Below, piece by piece: positions 42,533 through 51,328 of a DNA stretch of 64,000 nucleotides. The position numbers and the translations under genes were made by a program. The stretch is from CAZRHR01 sp964578885 (GTDB lineage: Bacteria; Bacteroidota; Bacteroidia; CAIKAF01). The stretch's first letter is position 1. Every line of letters begins with the position of its first letter. The stretch spans positions 186,001-250,000 of the forward strand of contig CAZOEO010000001.1 in the NCBI GenBank assembly GCA_964578885.1, written 5' to 3'. The notes beneath the pieces were generated by a model. It was not told the DNA's origin and did no database searches. It saw only the letters and a program-made list of their open reading frames with translations.

Positions 42533-44961
42533 TTTCCAAATCCATTGAATGTAAGTGCCATTTTAAAGAAAAGGTCGTTTGTAAAATCTCCCGTGGCATA
42601 GGCACCATGTCGGTGAAATACTCCCACTCCAAACCCGCTGCCATTCAGTACAAGCAAATTGTTTAAGCTAAGTCCGGCTTCGAATAATCCTTTTTCCATG
42701 GCTTGTACGAGTTGGCCGGCATGTCGTCCCGGATCTGTTATGCTTCCCCAACCTGCGTTATAATGCAGAGTAAGACTGGGTTTGGTCAGTTTTCGCCAGG
42801 AGAAAAAGGCGGGAAACTGGTGTCGTGCGAAAATGGAGACGAAGCGGTCTTGCATAAATTCGTTGGCCTTTGCGGTTTCAAACGCATTTCCGGAAACCAC
42901 AGAAACATCGGTGTAGCTTCCTCTGCCATTGAACAATCTTGCGTAAGGCGCGTCACCCAATACCAATCCACCAAGCACGGTCAAGTTGGATTTTCCCATT
43001 TTTTTCCAGCGGTAAGTTTCTTCAATTCTGCCAATGACCCGCGTGAATTGCTGCGTTCCGTTGAGCATGGGTAAAGCTTGCTGAATGCTGAGAAAGAAAA
43101 CTGGTTTTTGAGAAGGGAGACGCATCCGTGTATATCCGAATGCAATGTATTTTTCGCCGATGCCCCAACGGGCGGAGGCTTCAAGTTCCGCCCAACGGAA
43201 GGTTTGATTGAAGTTGGTATCGGAAAATGCGTAAGGGAACGTGGGATTTAGCACGACTTGGGAGCCTGTTAGCCAAAGGTTGAGGTTGGCCACCGGCCGC
43301 ACGGTCATTCTGAAACCAGCCTGTTCTGTGGAGTCGAAACGTGCTATGGCCAGGGTTCGGTAAGCCGCATCCATGGAAAAAGGAACATCCATGTCTATTT
43401 CTGTGGAACCGGATTCAAACACATCTCGTCTGTAAAATCCCCGAAGGCGTAAATCGAGTTTTCGTGCGATTAAAAACTCTCCGAAGCCACCATATTTAAA
43501 TGCGCCATCTTTGAATCCATAGCCTATAAATCCACCAAACTTGAACCATTTAATCAGGTTTTCATTGGTTTCAGCGCCAAAGCCAAGTCGAAAGCCCTCG
43601 TACTGGTTGGCCGCCACAAGGCGGTTGATATCCATGTCGATGATGCCTACGCGAATTTTTCCCGTAAGCAAAGCGTCTAACCCTTTGAGCCTTCTGTCTA
43701 TTTTTAATTCTTTTCCCACGCTGTCCATAAAATGGTACGTGAGAGAGTCTTTGTTGTCGATGGGGCTTTGCCGGTAAGTCACGAGGCGCTCTTCTGCCTT
43801 TTTCACCGCATCCGGAGCCACTTCCACTGCCAGGGCGCCGAACTCCCGATTGCGCAAGGGTGGATGAATCACGACATCGCGGATGTAAGTACGCGCTTCC
43901 AGCTTCATGGGAATACCATTGATGCTGGCCTGGCTAAACACCAGATCTACATGCCATTGATTTGGAAACCAATACAAACTATCTATGGCAGAATATTGCT
44001 GAAGGATAGATAATCTGTTTTCCTTTTCAATAACTGGTCTGGCCAGCGCCGTTTCTAATGCGATGGACGAAATATTTACCCGAAACTGTCCTTTGAGGGC
44101 TTCATTTTCTTCTCCCTGGTAAGGTCGGAATGAGATGACCAGAATGGAATCGGTTCCCACGAGGACGGTATCTTCAATGGCGTAAAAATATTTTTTCCAA
44201 CCAGAAGGGGCTAACGGATTTACATATTTAATCCCTAAAACATTGAAGGTTTCCTCGAAAAAACTCAGGCTTTGGAGTTGCGTGGTGAGTGCGGAAAAAA
44301 TGGGATTAGAGGTTCCGGAGGTTTTGGAGGCAATGACTTCTTCGTAAGATCTTGGTTTTTTGTACTTTTTCCGGATGACAGATTCGTTTAAAAAGACGTG
44401 CTGCCGTTCCAGAAAGGCTTTGGTTTTGATCATTGACGAATCTACTTTTCCCGTGATATCCGTAGATGTAGTGGCCACGATGGAGTCCATGGCGGCGGTA
44501 AAGAGCAGGCGCTGGTAGGCGTCATAGGTATAGCTGTCCCTTTGGTTGGGATCCAGCGTGTCTTTTTTGGCCCAAATGCGTCGAATCCAGCGTTCTGCGG
44601 GAGAAAGTCCCGGAGAAAATTCAATGGTTGCCAGTTGGACGGGAGTGGGGGTTAGCGCAATGCGTAGCGGGGATTCAGACGCTTCGGAGAGGTCCCAAAG
44701 ATGGGTGTAATAACCTAAGTATCTTAATTCCAGTGTAGCTGGTAAGCGAGGTACTTGAATTTGAAACCGACCATCGATGTCTGTGGTGACTCCTTTGCCG
44801 GTTTCTTTGACCAAAACGGTAGCGAAAGGCAATGGCTTTTTGGTGCTCGCATCTGTGACAACGCCTTCAAACCGGTATTGCGCATATAATGCGCTGAAAC
44901 CGGAAAAAAGAAAAAACAGGAATAAAAGCGGGTGAACTTGGTTAAACCGCCGGTGCATCAT
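42529..44961 (-). CDS. DUF5686 outer-membrane protein with carboxypeptidase-like domain
   Basis: 810 residues. A signal peptide (LLFLFFLFSGFSALYA) is followed by a CarboxypepD_reg-like domain at about 28-110 (FEGVVTDASTKKPLPFATVL, GRFQIQVP, LELRYLGYYT), then a long region matching DUF5686, whose second half has the alternating strands of a beta-barrel and ends in an aromatic-polar outer-membrane-type strand (FFKMALTFNGFGN). The family is widespread in Bacteroidota; function unknown. The start overlaps the floA 3' end by 20 bp, so it is probably the last gene of clpS-nfeD-floA. Confidence 0.82.
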   Translation of the reverse strand: MMHRRFNQVHPLLFLFFLFSGFSALYAQYRFEGVVTDASTKKPLPFATVLVKETGKGVTTDIDGRFQIQVPRLPATLELRYLGYYTHLWDLSEASESPLRIALTPTPVQLATIEFSPGLSPAERWIRRIWAKKDTLDPNQRDSYTYDAYQRLLFTAAMDSIVATTSTDITGKVDSSMIKTKAFLERQHVFLNESVIRKKYKKPRSYEEVIASKTSGTSNPIFSALTTQLQSLSFFEETFNVLGIKYVNPLAPSGWKKYFYAIEDTVLVGTDSILVISFRPYQGEENEALKGQFRVNISSIALETALARPVIEKENRLSILQQYSAIDSLYWFPNQWHVDLVFSQASINGIPMKLEARTYIRDVVIHPPLRNREFGALAVEVAPDAVKKAEERLVTYRQSPIDNKDSLTYHFMDSVGKELKIDRRLKGLDALLTGKIRVGIIDMDINRLVAANQYEGFRLGFGAETNENLIKWFKFGGFIGYGFKDGAFKYGGFGEFLIARKLDLRLRGFYRRDVFESGSTEIDMDVPFSMDAAYRTLAIARFDSTEQAGFRMTVRPVANLNLWLTGSQVVLNPTFPYAFSDTNFNQTFRWAELEASARWGIGEKYIAFGYTRMRLPSQKPVFFLSIQQALPMLNGTQQFTRVIGRIEETYRWKKMGKSNLTVLGGLVLGDAPYARLFNGRGSYTDVSVVSGNAFETAKANEFMQDRFVSIFARHQFPAFFSWRKLTKPSLTLHYNAGWGSITDPGRHAGQLVQAMEKGLFEAGLSLNNLLVLNGSGFGVGVFHRHGAYATGDFTNDLFFKMALTFNGFGN

Positions 44962-45943
44962 TTCCGGGTTTAAGACCGGCGCCAGGCTTGGATATAGACT
45001 CTCTCATGCTGGTGTCGGCCTGAATATTTTGCATTTTGTAGTAGTCTAAAACACCCAAATTTCCTTTTCTAAAAGCATCGGCAAGGGCGAGTGGCACTTC
45101 TGCTTCCGCCTCAATTACTTTTGCGCGCATTTCTTGGGCTTTGGCTTTCATTTCCTGCTCTTGGGCAATGGCCATGGCACGGCGTTCTTCTGCACGAGCC
45201 TGTGCAATGTTTTTATCGGCCTGTGCCTGATCCATCTGAAGTTGTGCTCCGATATTTTTCCCAACATCTACGTCTGCAATGTCGATCGACAGGATTTCGA
45301 AGGCGGTACCAGCGTCCAATCCTTTGGCCAGTACGGTTTTAGAAATTCGGTCTGGATTTTCAAGTACTTCTTTGTGATTTACCGCAGATCCGATAGAGCT
45401 GACGACGCCTTCCCCAATCCGGGCAATAATGGTATCTTCTCCGGCACCACCCACCAATCGGCGAATGTTCGCACGTACGGTAACTCTTGCTTTGGCAATC
45501 AATTGGATACCATCTTTGGCTACTGCCGCAACGGGAGGTGTATTGATGACTTTGGGATTTACGCTAAGTTGCACGGCTTCAAATACGTCCCGACCTGCGA
45601 GGTCAATGGCTGTAGCGGTTTTAAAGTCGAGGTCGATGTTGGCTTTATCGGCAGAGATGAGGGCATTGATCACCGGTAAAACCCGGCCGCCAGCCAGGTA
45701 GTGGGCTTCCAAATCATCTCTTTTTACCGCAATTCCGGCTTTGGTAGCAGTAATCATGGCTTTCACAATGATTCCTGGTGGAACCTTCCTGATTCTCATA
45801 AAAGCCAGTTGTAACAGGTTCACCTTTACTCCTGCAAAAATGGCAGAAAGCCAAAGGCCGATTGGAAGGAAGTAAAAGAAAATAAGAAAGATAAATATAA
45901 TGGCGCCAAAAATAAGGCCGATTAATGCGAGTGGTTCGTTCAT
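44942..45943 (-). CDS. floA: Flotillin-like protein FloA
   Basis: 333 residues, matching FloA (YqfA/UPF0365) length. An N-terminal membrane hairpin (LIGLIFGAIIFIFLIFFYFL) is followed by an SPFH-like domain (RVTVRANIRRLVGGAGEDTI, GAGEDTIIARIGEGVVSSIG) and a long Ala/Glu/Gln-rich coiled coil (QADKNIAQARAEERRAMAIA). FloA organises membrane microdomains. Its ATG overlaps the nfeD stop by ATGA, the usual pairing. Confidence 0.95.
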   Translation of the reverse strand: MNEPLALIGLIFGAIIFIFLIFFYFLPIGLWLSAIFAGVKVNLLQLAFMRIRKVPPGIIVKAMITATKAGIAVKRDDLEAHYLAGGRVLPVINALISADKANIDLDFKTATAIDLAGRDVFEAVQLSVNPKVINTPPVAAVAKDGIQLIAKARVTVRANIRRLVGGAGEDTIIARIGEGVVSSIGSAVNHKEVLENPDRISKTVLAKGLDAGTAFEILSIDIADVDVGKNIGAQLQMDQAQADKNIAQARAEERRAMAIAQEQEMKAKAQEMRAKVIEAEAEVPLALADAFRKGNLGVLDYYKMQNIQADTSMRESISKPGAGLKPGNDAPAV

Positions 45944-46410
45944 GATACAGTTGTTTCGGTTATAATAATTGTATTGTTTTTAATTTCTGCAATTTCAACT
46001 TTAAGACCGGCATCTAACCAGCCATTTTGGGCATATACTTCTTCCTCCGTTTGGCCGAATCGGGCAATACCCACGGGGTTACAGGGGGTAATGGTGGTGC
46101 CACTGGAACCTACATGAAGGTCGCTGGCCACTTTGGGCGCTTTTCCCGTTACCACTCCTTTGACTTCAAATTTTTGCCAAGTCTTGGATCGAAAGGCCAA
46201 ATAAATCAATGTGCCGGCAATGCCAAAGGTACCTAAATTTATACTCACCGCCCAACCCATGGGCAACACCATGAAACTTCCCAACATTCCTAATGCGCAC
46301 ATAGCTCCTCCGATAAATCCCACGATGGTGGTTCCCGGAATCAGGACAATTTCCGCTACAATGAGCAAAAGTCCAAACAAAATGAGCAGGGTGATGGTAA
46401 GTAGGGTCAT
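45940..46410 (-). CDS. nfeD: NfeD-like membrane protein
   Basis: 156 residues: three membrane helices in the first 75 residues (LLILFGLLLIVAEIVLIPG, VGFIGGAMCALGMLGSFMVL), then an OB-fold domain (VGSSGTTITPCNPVGIARFG; GLKVEIAEIKNNTIIITET). NfeD proteins partner flotillins. This short form lacks the N-terminal ClpP-like protease domain. It is coupled to floA by an ATGA overlap. Confidence 0.9.
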   Translation of the reverse strand: MTLLTITLLILFGLLLIVAEIVLIPGTTIVGFIGGAMCALGMLGSFMVLPMGWAVSINLGTFGIAGTLIYLAFRSKTWQKFEVKGVVTGKAPKVASDLHVGSSGTTITPCNPVGIARFGQTEEEVYAQNGWLDAGLKVEIAEIKNNTIIITETTVS

Positions 46411-46414
46411 GGGT

Positions 46415-46711
46415 CTATTCTAAAGTAGCGGTGAGTCCACGCTGAACAAGCGCCATGTACTTTTTCTGGAGCATGTCTTCCGGTCCGTGGCTCACTTGAC
46501 ATTTTCCGTTAAAATGAATGATATACGTGCATTGTTCGGCTTGTTCCGGATGATGTCCGCAAACCTGAATAAGGGAAGCAATAACCCAGTCGAACGTGTT
46601 GTGGTCATCGTTATGCACAATGAGCACTTTTTCCTGGTCAAGAGCCTCAAGAAGCCCAATTTCTTCTTCTTCGGTATGTGAATGGCGAAAGTGAGTGTAA
46701 GGGCGCTGCAT
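46415..46711 (-). CDS. clpS: ClpS adaptor protein
   Basis: 98 residues from MQRPYTHFRHSHTEEE; an upstream in-frame ATG adds ten non-conserved residues. The core shows VLIVHNDDHNTFDWVIASLI (the NDD..TF substrate-pocket motif) and TYIIHFNGKCQVSHGPEDML. ClpS brings N-degron proteins to ClpA/ClpC. It lies 4 bp before nfeD on the same strand. Confidence 0.93.
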   Translation of the reverse strand: MQRPYTHFRHSHTEEEEIGLLEALDQEKVLIVHNDDHNTFDWVIASLIQVCGHHPEQAEQCTYIIHFNGKCQVSHGPEDMLQKKYMALVQRGLTATLE

Positions 46712-46785
46712 GTGTGAAACCCATTTGGTACAAAAATGCAAAAAAAGCTTGAATATTCCATGTCCATTTTTCAGGAAGGTCTGCG

Positions 46786-46793
46786 TAAATTTG
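46786..46793 (+). promoter_or_regulatory. Bacteroidota -7 box (TAAATTTG), leaderless type
   Basis: Full TAnnTTTG match ending 4 nt before the ATG at 46798. Confidence 0.55.
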
Positions 46794-46797
46794 CAAC

Positions 46798-47991
46798 ATG
46801 AAAGTAGGTATTGTCCGGGAGCGAAAGTCTCCTCCAGATTTCAGGGTTCCCTTTTCTCCGGAACAGGTGGCAGAATTAAAGCATGCTTTTCCTGCTTTGT
46901 CTTTTGTGGTGGAAACTTCCCCTGACCGATGCTTTTCGGATGCCGAGTATGAGCGTGCCGGGGTTTCCGTGGTGGATGATCTGCATGATGCGGATGTATT
47001 GTTGGGCGTTAAAGAAATTCCAATCGCGCATTTGATTCCGGGAAAAACATATTTGTTTTTTTCTCACACCATCAAAAAACAGCCCTACAATAAACCATTG
47101 TTGGAAGCGGTGGTCAATAAAAACATCACCTTGCTCGATTATGAGTGTTTTCGGGACGCCACCGGGGAAAGGCTCGTTGGATTCGGAGGTTACGCGGGGA
47201 TCGTGGGCGTGTATAACGGCTTAAAAGCGTACGGTGAAAAGACCGGTTTGTTTATGATTCCACCTGCTTATCAACTTTCGGGAGGAAGAGCGGAAGCCAA
47301 TGCAATTTTGCAAGCATTACCAGACTTTTCCATGCGCGTATTACTGACCGGCAGAGGTCGTGTGGCTCATGGTGCCATGGAAATGCTTGAAGTGGCCGGT
47401 TTTACCCGTGTGGATCAATCGGAATTGGCTCAATCGCAAGGGAAAGTGTACGCGGTCGCAGAATATTTTACCTATAATCAGCGGAAAGATGGTGGGCCTT
47501 TTTCCCACAATGATTTTGTGCAACATCCCGAAGATTATCATTCCATTTTACCTACTCTTTTGAAAGGTGTAGATATGTATGTTGCCGGACATTTTTGGGC
47601 GAAAGGCTCACCGGTGCTCCTGACTCGTGAAGATTTGTCGCTTCTTCTTCCTGATTTAAAGGTGATTGCAGATATTTCCTGCGACGTAGGCGGACCTATT
47701 GCTTCCACTGTGCGCGCTTCTACCATGGAGCAGCCCGTGTATGGCTTTGACCCCAAGACCGGAAAGGAAGTGGATCTGACTTCTTCCGGCGCACTTTGGG
47801 TGATGGCCGTAGATAATTTGCCCTGCGAATTGCCCAAAGATGCCTCCATTTCTTTTGGAGAGGAGCTCAGAACGGTGATGCGGCTCTTGTTTGGTGCACC
47901 ACAACATCCGACCATTGAAAAGGCGACGTTGGTAAAAAATGGCGTGATACAGCCCGCTTATGATTACTTAGCCGATTGGCTTTCAGAGTAA
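46798..47991 (+). CDS. NAD-dependent dehydrogenase of the AlaDH/Lys1 type
   Basis: 397 residues. It opens MKVGIVRERKSPPDFRVPFS (the alanine-dehydrogenase/saccharopine-dehydrogenase N-terminus) and continues with DVLLGVKEIP, YLFFSHTIKKQPYN, LLDYECFRDATGERLVGFGG and IADISCDVGGPIASTVRAST. The latter parts fit the lysine-forming saccharopine dehydrogenase (Lys1) branch more than true alanine dehydrogenase, but the substrate cannot be settled by eye. A TAAATTTG box lies 4 nt before the ATG. It converges with the permease gene that follows. Confidence 0.8.
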   Translation: MKVGIVRERKSPPDFRVPFSPEQVAELKHAFPALSFVVETSPDRCFSDAEYERAGVSVVDDLHDADVLLGVKEIPIAHLIPGKTYLFFSHTIKKQPYNKPLLEAVVNKNITLLDYECFRDATGERLVGFGGYAGIVGVYNGLKAYGEKTGLFMIPPAYQLSGGRAEANAILQALPDFSMRVLLTGRGRVAHGAMEMLEVAGFTRVDQSELAQSQGKVYAVAEYFTYNQRKDGGPFSHNDFVQHPEDYHSILPTLLKGVDMYVAGHFWAKGSPVLLTREDLSLLLPDLKVIADISCDVGGPIASTVRASTMEQPVYGFDPKTGKEVDLTSSGALWVMAVDNLPCELPKDASISFGEELRTVMRLLFGAPQHPTIEKATLVKNGVIQPAYDYLADWLSE

Positions 47992-47992
47992 T

Positions 47993-49219
47993 TTATTGAA
48001 TGCGAATGGCTTGAATTGGGTGAAGCCGACTGACCAACCATGAGGGGAAGATGAGTACCACCATGGCCAGTGCGATGGTAATGACGTTTAGCATGAGAAA
48101 ACTAAGCGGCAACCAAAGGACCGGCACCACGTCCAGGTAGTAGGAATCCCGGTCGAGGCCGAGTGGTTGGAAAAAATATTGAATGACCAAAAGTCCAAGT
48201 CCCACTGCGTTTCCCCAAAAGACGCCTCGAATAACGATGTGAAAGGCCTGGGCCAAAAATATTTTCCGGATTTCCCACTGGTTCATGCCTAAGGTTTTCA
48301 ATACACCGATGGTATGGGTGCGTTCCAAAATGAGAATGAGTAGGGTCGTACTCATGGCGAGCAGACTCACGACCAGCATTAGCCCAATGATAATCATTGC
48401 ATTCTGATCCAGAGACGGAAGCCAGAAAAAAATGTCCGGATATTCATCCCGAATAGTAAGCACCAGGAGCTGAAAAGGCACCTTGTCTTCGATGACCGGC
48501 AACATGGGATCCAGGTCTGCAAATTGATGAAGGGTGATTTCCAATCCGGATACCTGAAGCGAGTCCCAGCCATACATCAGCTGCACCATGGGCAGGGAAG
48601 TGAGACAAAGTCCCTGATCTATTTCGGGCATGCCAGTATTGAAGATACCAGAAACTTTCAGCGATAACGTCCGTGGCCGGGTGGTGAGGCTGTCTCTTTT
48701 GAGATAATAGAGCTGTACCGAGTCTGCTACATTCAAAGCCAATCTGCGAGCAATCACAGACGAGATGAGCACTTCCCTGGATTTGGGTTCAGGTAAAAGG
48801 CCTTGCTCTAAATGTTCCTCAAAAAAATGCCAGGAAAACTCTTCCCCAACCCCTTTAATCAACGCGCCTTGAATATCCTTTTCAGTTTTTAAAATGCCCA
48901 GTTTCGTGGCGTATCTTTGGATATATTTTACTTTTGAAAGTGTTTCAATATCCTGTTTCCATGGTTGTTCGGATGAAAATGGAAGGGATTCGTAGGAAAT
49001 GGTGGTTTGTGCGGCGGTAATTCTGTAATGGGCCGCGATACCTGTGATTTTGGCGGTGATACCCGCTTTAAAGCCCTGAACAATAGAAACAGAAAGTAGC
49101 ATCACTGCCAGACTCAGGGCAATGGTCACAATAGAAATGCGCACAATGGGTCCCGAAAATTTCTTTTGGGCCGCATTTTTTTGCATGATGCGCCTGGCGA
49201 TGAAGAGAGGTAATTTCAA
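47993..49219 (-). CDS. LolC/E-like FtsX-type ABC permease
   Basis: 408 residues: one N-terminal helix (IVTIALSLAVMLLSVSIVQG), a periplasmic MacB-like domain (about residues 45-245) and three C-terminal helices (LMLVVSLLAMSTTLLILILE; later LNVITIALAMVVLIFPSWL), with the ERTHTIGVLKTLGMNQWEIR coupling segment. It resembles permeases that extract lipoproteins for transfer to the outer membrane. The start is TTG (MKLPLFIARR): the frame meets TAA seven codons upstream with no ATG between. No ATPase gene is adjacent. Confidence 0.87.
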   Translation of the reverse strand: MKLPLFIARRIMQKNAAQKKFSGPIVRISIVTIALSLAVMLLSVSIVQGFKAGITAKITGIAAHYRITAAQTTISYESLPFSSEQPWKQDIETLSKVKYIQRYATKLGILKTEKDIQGALIKGVGEEFSWHFFEEHLEQGLLPEPKSREVLISSVIARRLALNVADSVQLYYLKRDSLTTRPRTLSLKVSGIFNTGMPEIDQGLCLTSLPMVQLMYGWDSLQVSGLEITLHQFADLDPMLPVIEDKVPFQLLVLTIRDEYPDIFFWLPSLDQNAMIIIGLMLVVSLLAMSTTLLILILERTHTIGVLKTLGMNQWEIRKIFLAQAFHIVIRGVFWGNAVGLGLLVIQYFFQPLGLDRDSYYLDVVPVLWLPLSFLMLNVITIALAMVVLIFPSWLVSRLHPIQAIRIQ

Positions 49220-49238
49220 GGACCTTGTGGGAAATGTT

Positions 49239-49246
49239 TATCTTTG
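49239..49246 (+). promoter_or_regulatory. Bacteroidota -7 box (TATCTTTG) for the DUF1343 operon
   Basis: Full consensus match ending 5 nt before the ATG at 49252; supports that ATG over the earlier in-frame start at 49225. Confidence 0.6.
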
Positions 49247-49251
49247 ACCTG

Positions 49252-50466
49252 ATGACAAAGGTAGTGTTCCTATTGATTTTTGGACTTGGTATCCAGCAGA
49301 TTTCTTGGTCTCAGCTGAGGCCGGTACCGGGAAAATTGCAAGAAGTAACGGATGCGGAAGTCCAAACGGGTGCCGAACGCAAATCACTTTGGTTGCCCTT
49401 GCTGAAAGGAAAGCGGGTTGGTCTTATTGCCAATCCGACGTCCATGGTTGGCCAGCAACATTTGGCCGATGTGATGGTACAAGAAGGAATTCATTTGATT
49501 CGGGTTTTCGGCCCTGAGCATGGATTTAGGGGAAAAGCTGGTGCCGGAGAGCAAGTCCGGGACGACAAAGACCCCAAAACCGGCGTGCAGGTGGTTTCCT
49601 TATATGGCAAACATAAAAAACCACAGCCCGAACATTTGAAGGATTTGGATGTGGTGGTCTTCGATATTCAGGATGTGGGTGCGCGGTTTTACACCTATAT
49701 TTCTACGATGAGTTTGGCCATGGAAGCTTGCGCGGAACAAGGCGTCGCCTTTGTGGTGCTGGATCGTCCTAACCCCAATGGCCATTATGTAGATGGACCT
49801 GTGTTAGAAAAAGAATATGCTTCTTTCGTTGGGATGCATCCTGTGCCTGTGGTACATGGAATGACGGTAGGTGAATATGCCAAAATGGTGAATGAAGAAG
49901 GCTGGTTGCCGGATCAGAAAAAGGTGAATCTCACCATTATTCCTTGTGAAGGTTATCATCATAATTTGCTGTATCAGTTGCCGGTAGCCCCGTCACCCAA
50001 TTTGCCGAACATGGCTGCCGTTTACTTATATCCTTCTTTGTGCTTTTTTGAAGGAACGCCGGTTTCTGTGGGTCGCGGAACGGATAAGCCTTTTCAGATT
50101 TTAGGTTTTCCGGGGTTGCAGGCGCCATATTCTTTTACACCAAATGATATTCCGGGTGTTGCTACCAATCCGCCATTCAAAGGTCAGTTGTGCAAAGGAT
50201 ATGATTTATCCGGTTTTGCCCTTTCCTACATTAAAGATTACAGGCGTCTTTACTTTTTATGGATGCTCGATTTACATCATAGATTTCCCAAAGACAAAGG
50301 TCCTTTTTTCAATGCTTTTTTCTCGAAACTGGCCGGGAATGGTTGGTTGGTAAAAATGTTGCAGGATCCGGAAGTGCAAGAGGAAGATTTGCGCAAGCGG
50401 TGGCAACCGGATGTAGACGCATTTATGCTGAAACGCAAGAAATATTTGTTGTATCCGGATTTTTAA
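49252..50466 (+). CDS. DUF1343 / NamZ-type exo-beta-N-acetylmuramidase
   Basis: 404 residues from MTKVVFLLIFGLGIQQISWS, a signal peptide. Family features: GKRVGLIANPTSMVG, FGPEHGFRGKAGAGEQVRDD, VVFDIQDVGARFYTYISTM, VLDRPNPNGHYVDGPVL and VSVGRGTDKPFQILGFP. DUF1343 proteins characterised as NamZ release N-acetylmuramic acid from peptidoglycan fragments, so this probably serves wall recycling in the periplasm. dtd follows 22 bp downstream. Confidence 0.92.
   Translation: MTKVVFLLIFGLGIQQISWSQLRPVPGKLQEVTDAEVQTGAERKSLWLPLLKGKRVGLIANPTSMVGQQHLADVMVQEGIHLIRVFGPEHGFRGKAGAGEQVRDDKDPKTGVQVVSLYGKHKKPQPEHLKDLDVVVFDIQDVGARFYTYISTMSLAMEACAEQGVAFVVLDRPNPNGHYVDGPVLEKEYASFVGMHPVPVVHGMTVGEYAKMVNEEGWLPDQKKVNLTIIPCEGYHHNLLYQLPVAPSPNLPNMAAVYLYPSLCFFEGTPVSVGRGTDKPFQILGFPGLQAPYSFTPNDIPGVATNPPFKGQLCKGYDLSGFALSYIKDYRRLYFLWMLDLHHRFPKDKGPFFNAFFSKLAGNGWLVKMLQDPEVQEEDLRKRWQPDVDAFMLKRKKYLLYPDF
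49256..49263 (-). promoter_or_regulatory. Bacteroidota -7 box (TACCTTTG) for the LolC/E-like gene
   Basis: Full match on the minus strand, 36 nt upstream of the TTG start at 49219. It lies inside the first codons of the divergent DUF1343 gene, so the two promoters face apart and overlap. Confidence 0.5.
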
Positions 50467-50488
50467 AGAAAGATAATTCAGGGGTTGT

Positions 50489-50947
50489 ATGCGTGTGGTG
50501 GTTCAGCGGGTTAAATCCGCAAGCGTAGAAGTTTCCGGAAAACTGGTCGGTACGATTCAGCAGGGTTTGTTGCTGTTTGTGGGCGTTGAGGATGCGGATG
50601 GGGTAGAGGATGTGCAGCATTTATGTTATAAAATTCCCCGATTACGCATTTTTTCCGATGCGTCTGGCCGGATGAACAAAAGTTTGCTGGATTTGCCGGA
50701 TGGCCAGTGCCTGGTGGTGTCTCAGTTTACCTTATTTGCTGACGTACGAAAAGGCCAGCGTCCTTCTTTTGTTCGCGCAGGCAAACCGGAATTCGCCAAA
50801 TTAATGATGGAAATGTTTGTTCGCTCGATGTCGCAGGAGCTTCAAGGGCCGGTGGAAACTGGCATTTTCGGTGCTGACATGCAGGTTCATCTGGTGAATG
50901 ATGGTCCGGTAACCTTGTTATTAGATTCCAAACAAAGAGATTTATGA
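50489..50947 (+). CDS. dtd: D-aminoacyl-tRNA deacylase
   Basis: 152 residues, usual length. It begins MRVVVQRVKSASVEV; the active-site motif SQFTL (VVSQFTLFADVRKGQRPSF) and the cross-subunit NDGPVT motif near the C-terminus are present. It removes D-amino acids (and glycine from tRNA-Ala) from mischarged tRNA. The stop overlaps the next start (ATGA). Confidence 0.96.
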   Translation: MRVVVQRVKSASVEVSGKLVGTIQQGLLLFVGVEDADGVEDVQHLCYKIPRLRIFSDASGRMNKSLLDLPDGQCLVVSQFTLFADVRKGQRPSFVRAGKPEFAKLMMEMFVRSMSQELQGPVETGIFGADMQVHLVNDGPVTLLLDSKQRDL

Positions 50948-51264
50948 CCATAGCCTTGTTGCAAAAAACGGTGGATGATTACATTCAGAACCATGGCGTT
51001 CGGTATTTTAATCATTTGACCAACATGGCCATTTTGACCGAAGAGGTAGGCGAGTTGGCGCGTTTAATGGCACGTACGTACGGAGAGCAAAGTTTTAAGC
51101 CGGGTGAAACCGGAGATTTGGGCGACGAAATGGCGGATGTGCTTTGGGTACTCGTTTGTTTGGCCAATCAGTCCGGGGTCGATTTAACGGCGGCTTTGGA
51201 GAAAAACCTGGAGAAAAAGGTACAAAGAGACAAGGACCGGCATCGGACCAATCCCAAGTTATAG
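50944..51264 (+). CDS. MazG-like nucleotide pyrophosphohydrolase
   Basis: 106 residues, a single MazG-type helical domain. The metal-binding motifs EEVGELARL (E-x-x-E) and LGDEMADVLWVL (E-x-x-D) are present. Such enzymes hydrolyse NTPs, often damaged ones, to NMP and pyrophosphate. It is translationally coupled to dtd through ATGA; a shared role in removing aberrant metabolites is plausible. Confidence 0.88.
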   Translation: MTIALLQKTVDDYIQNHGVRYFNHLTNMAILTEEVGELARLMARTYGEQSFKPGETGDLGDEMADVLWVLVCLANQSGVDLTAALEKNLEKKVQRDKDRHRTNPKL

Positions 51265-51328
51265 AACTTTAGGAGAATCCGTTAGGCGGTGTAAAAAACT
51301 GTATCTTTCCTGCGAATTCCATGTGGAT

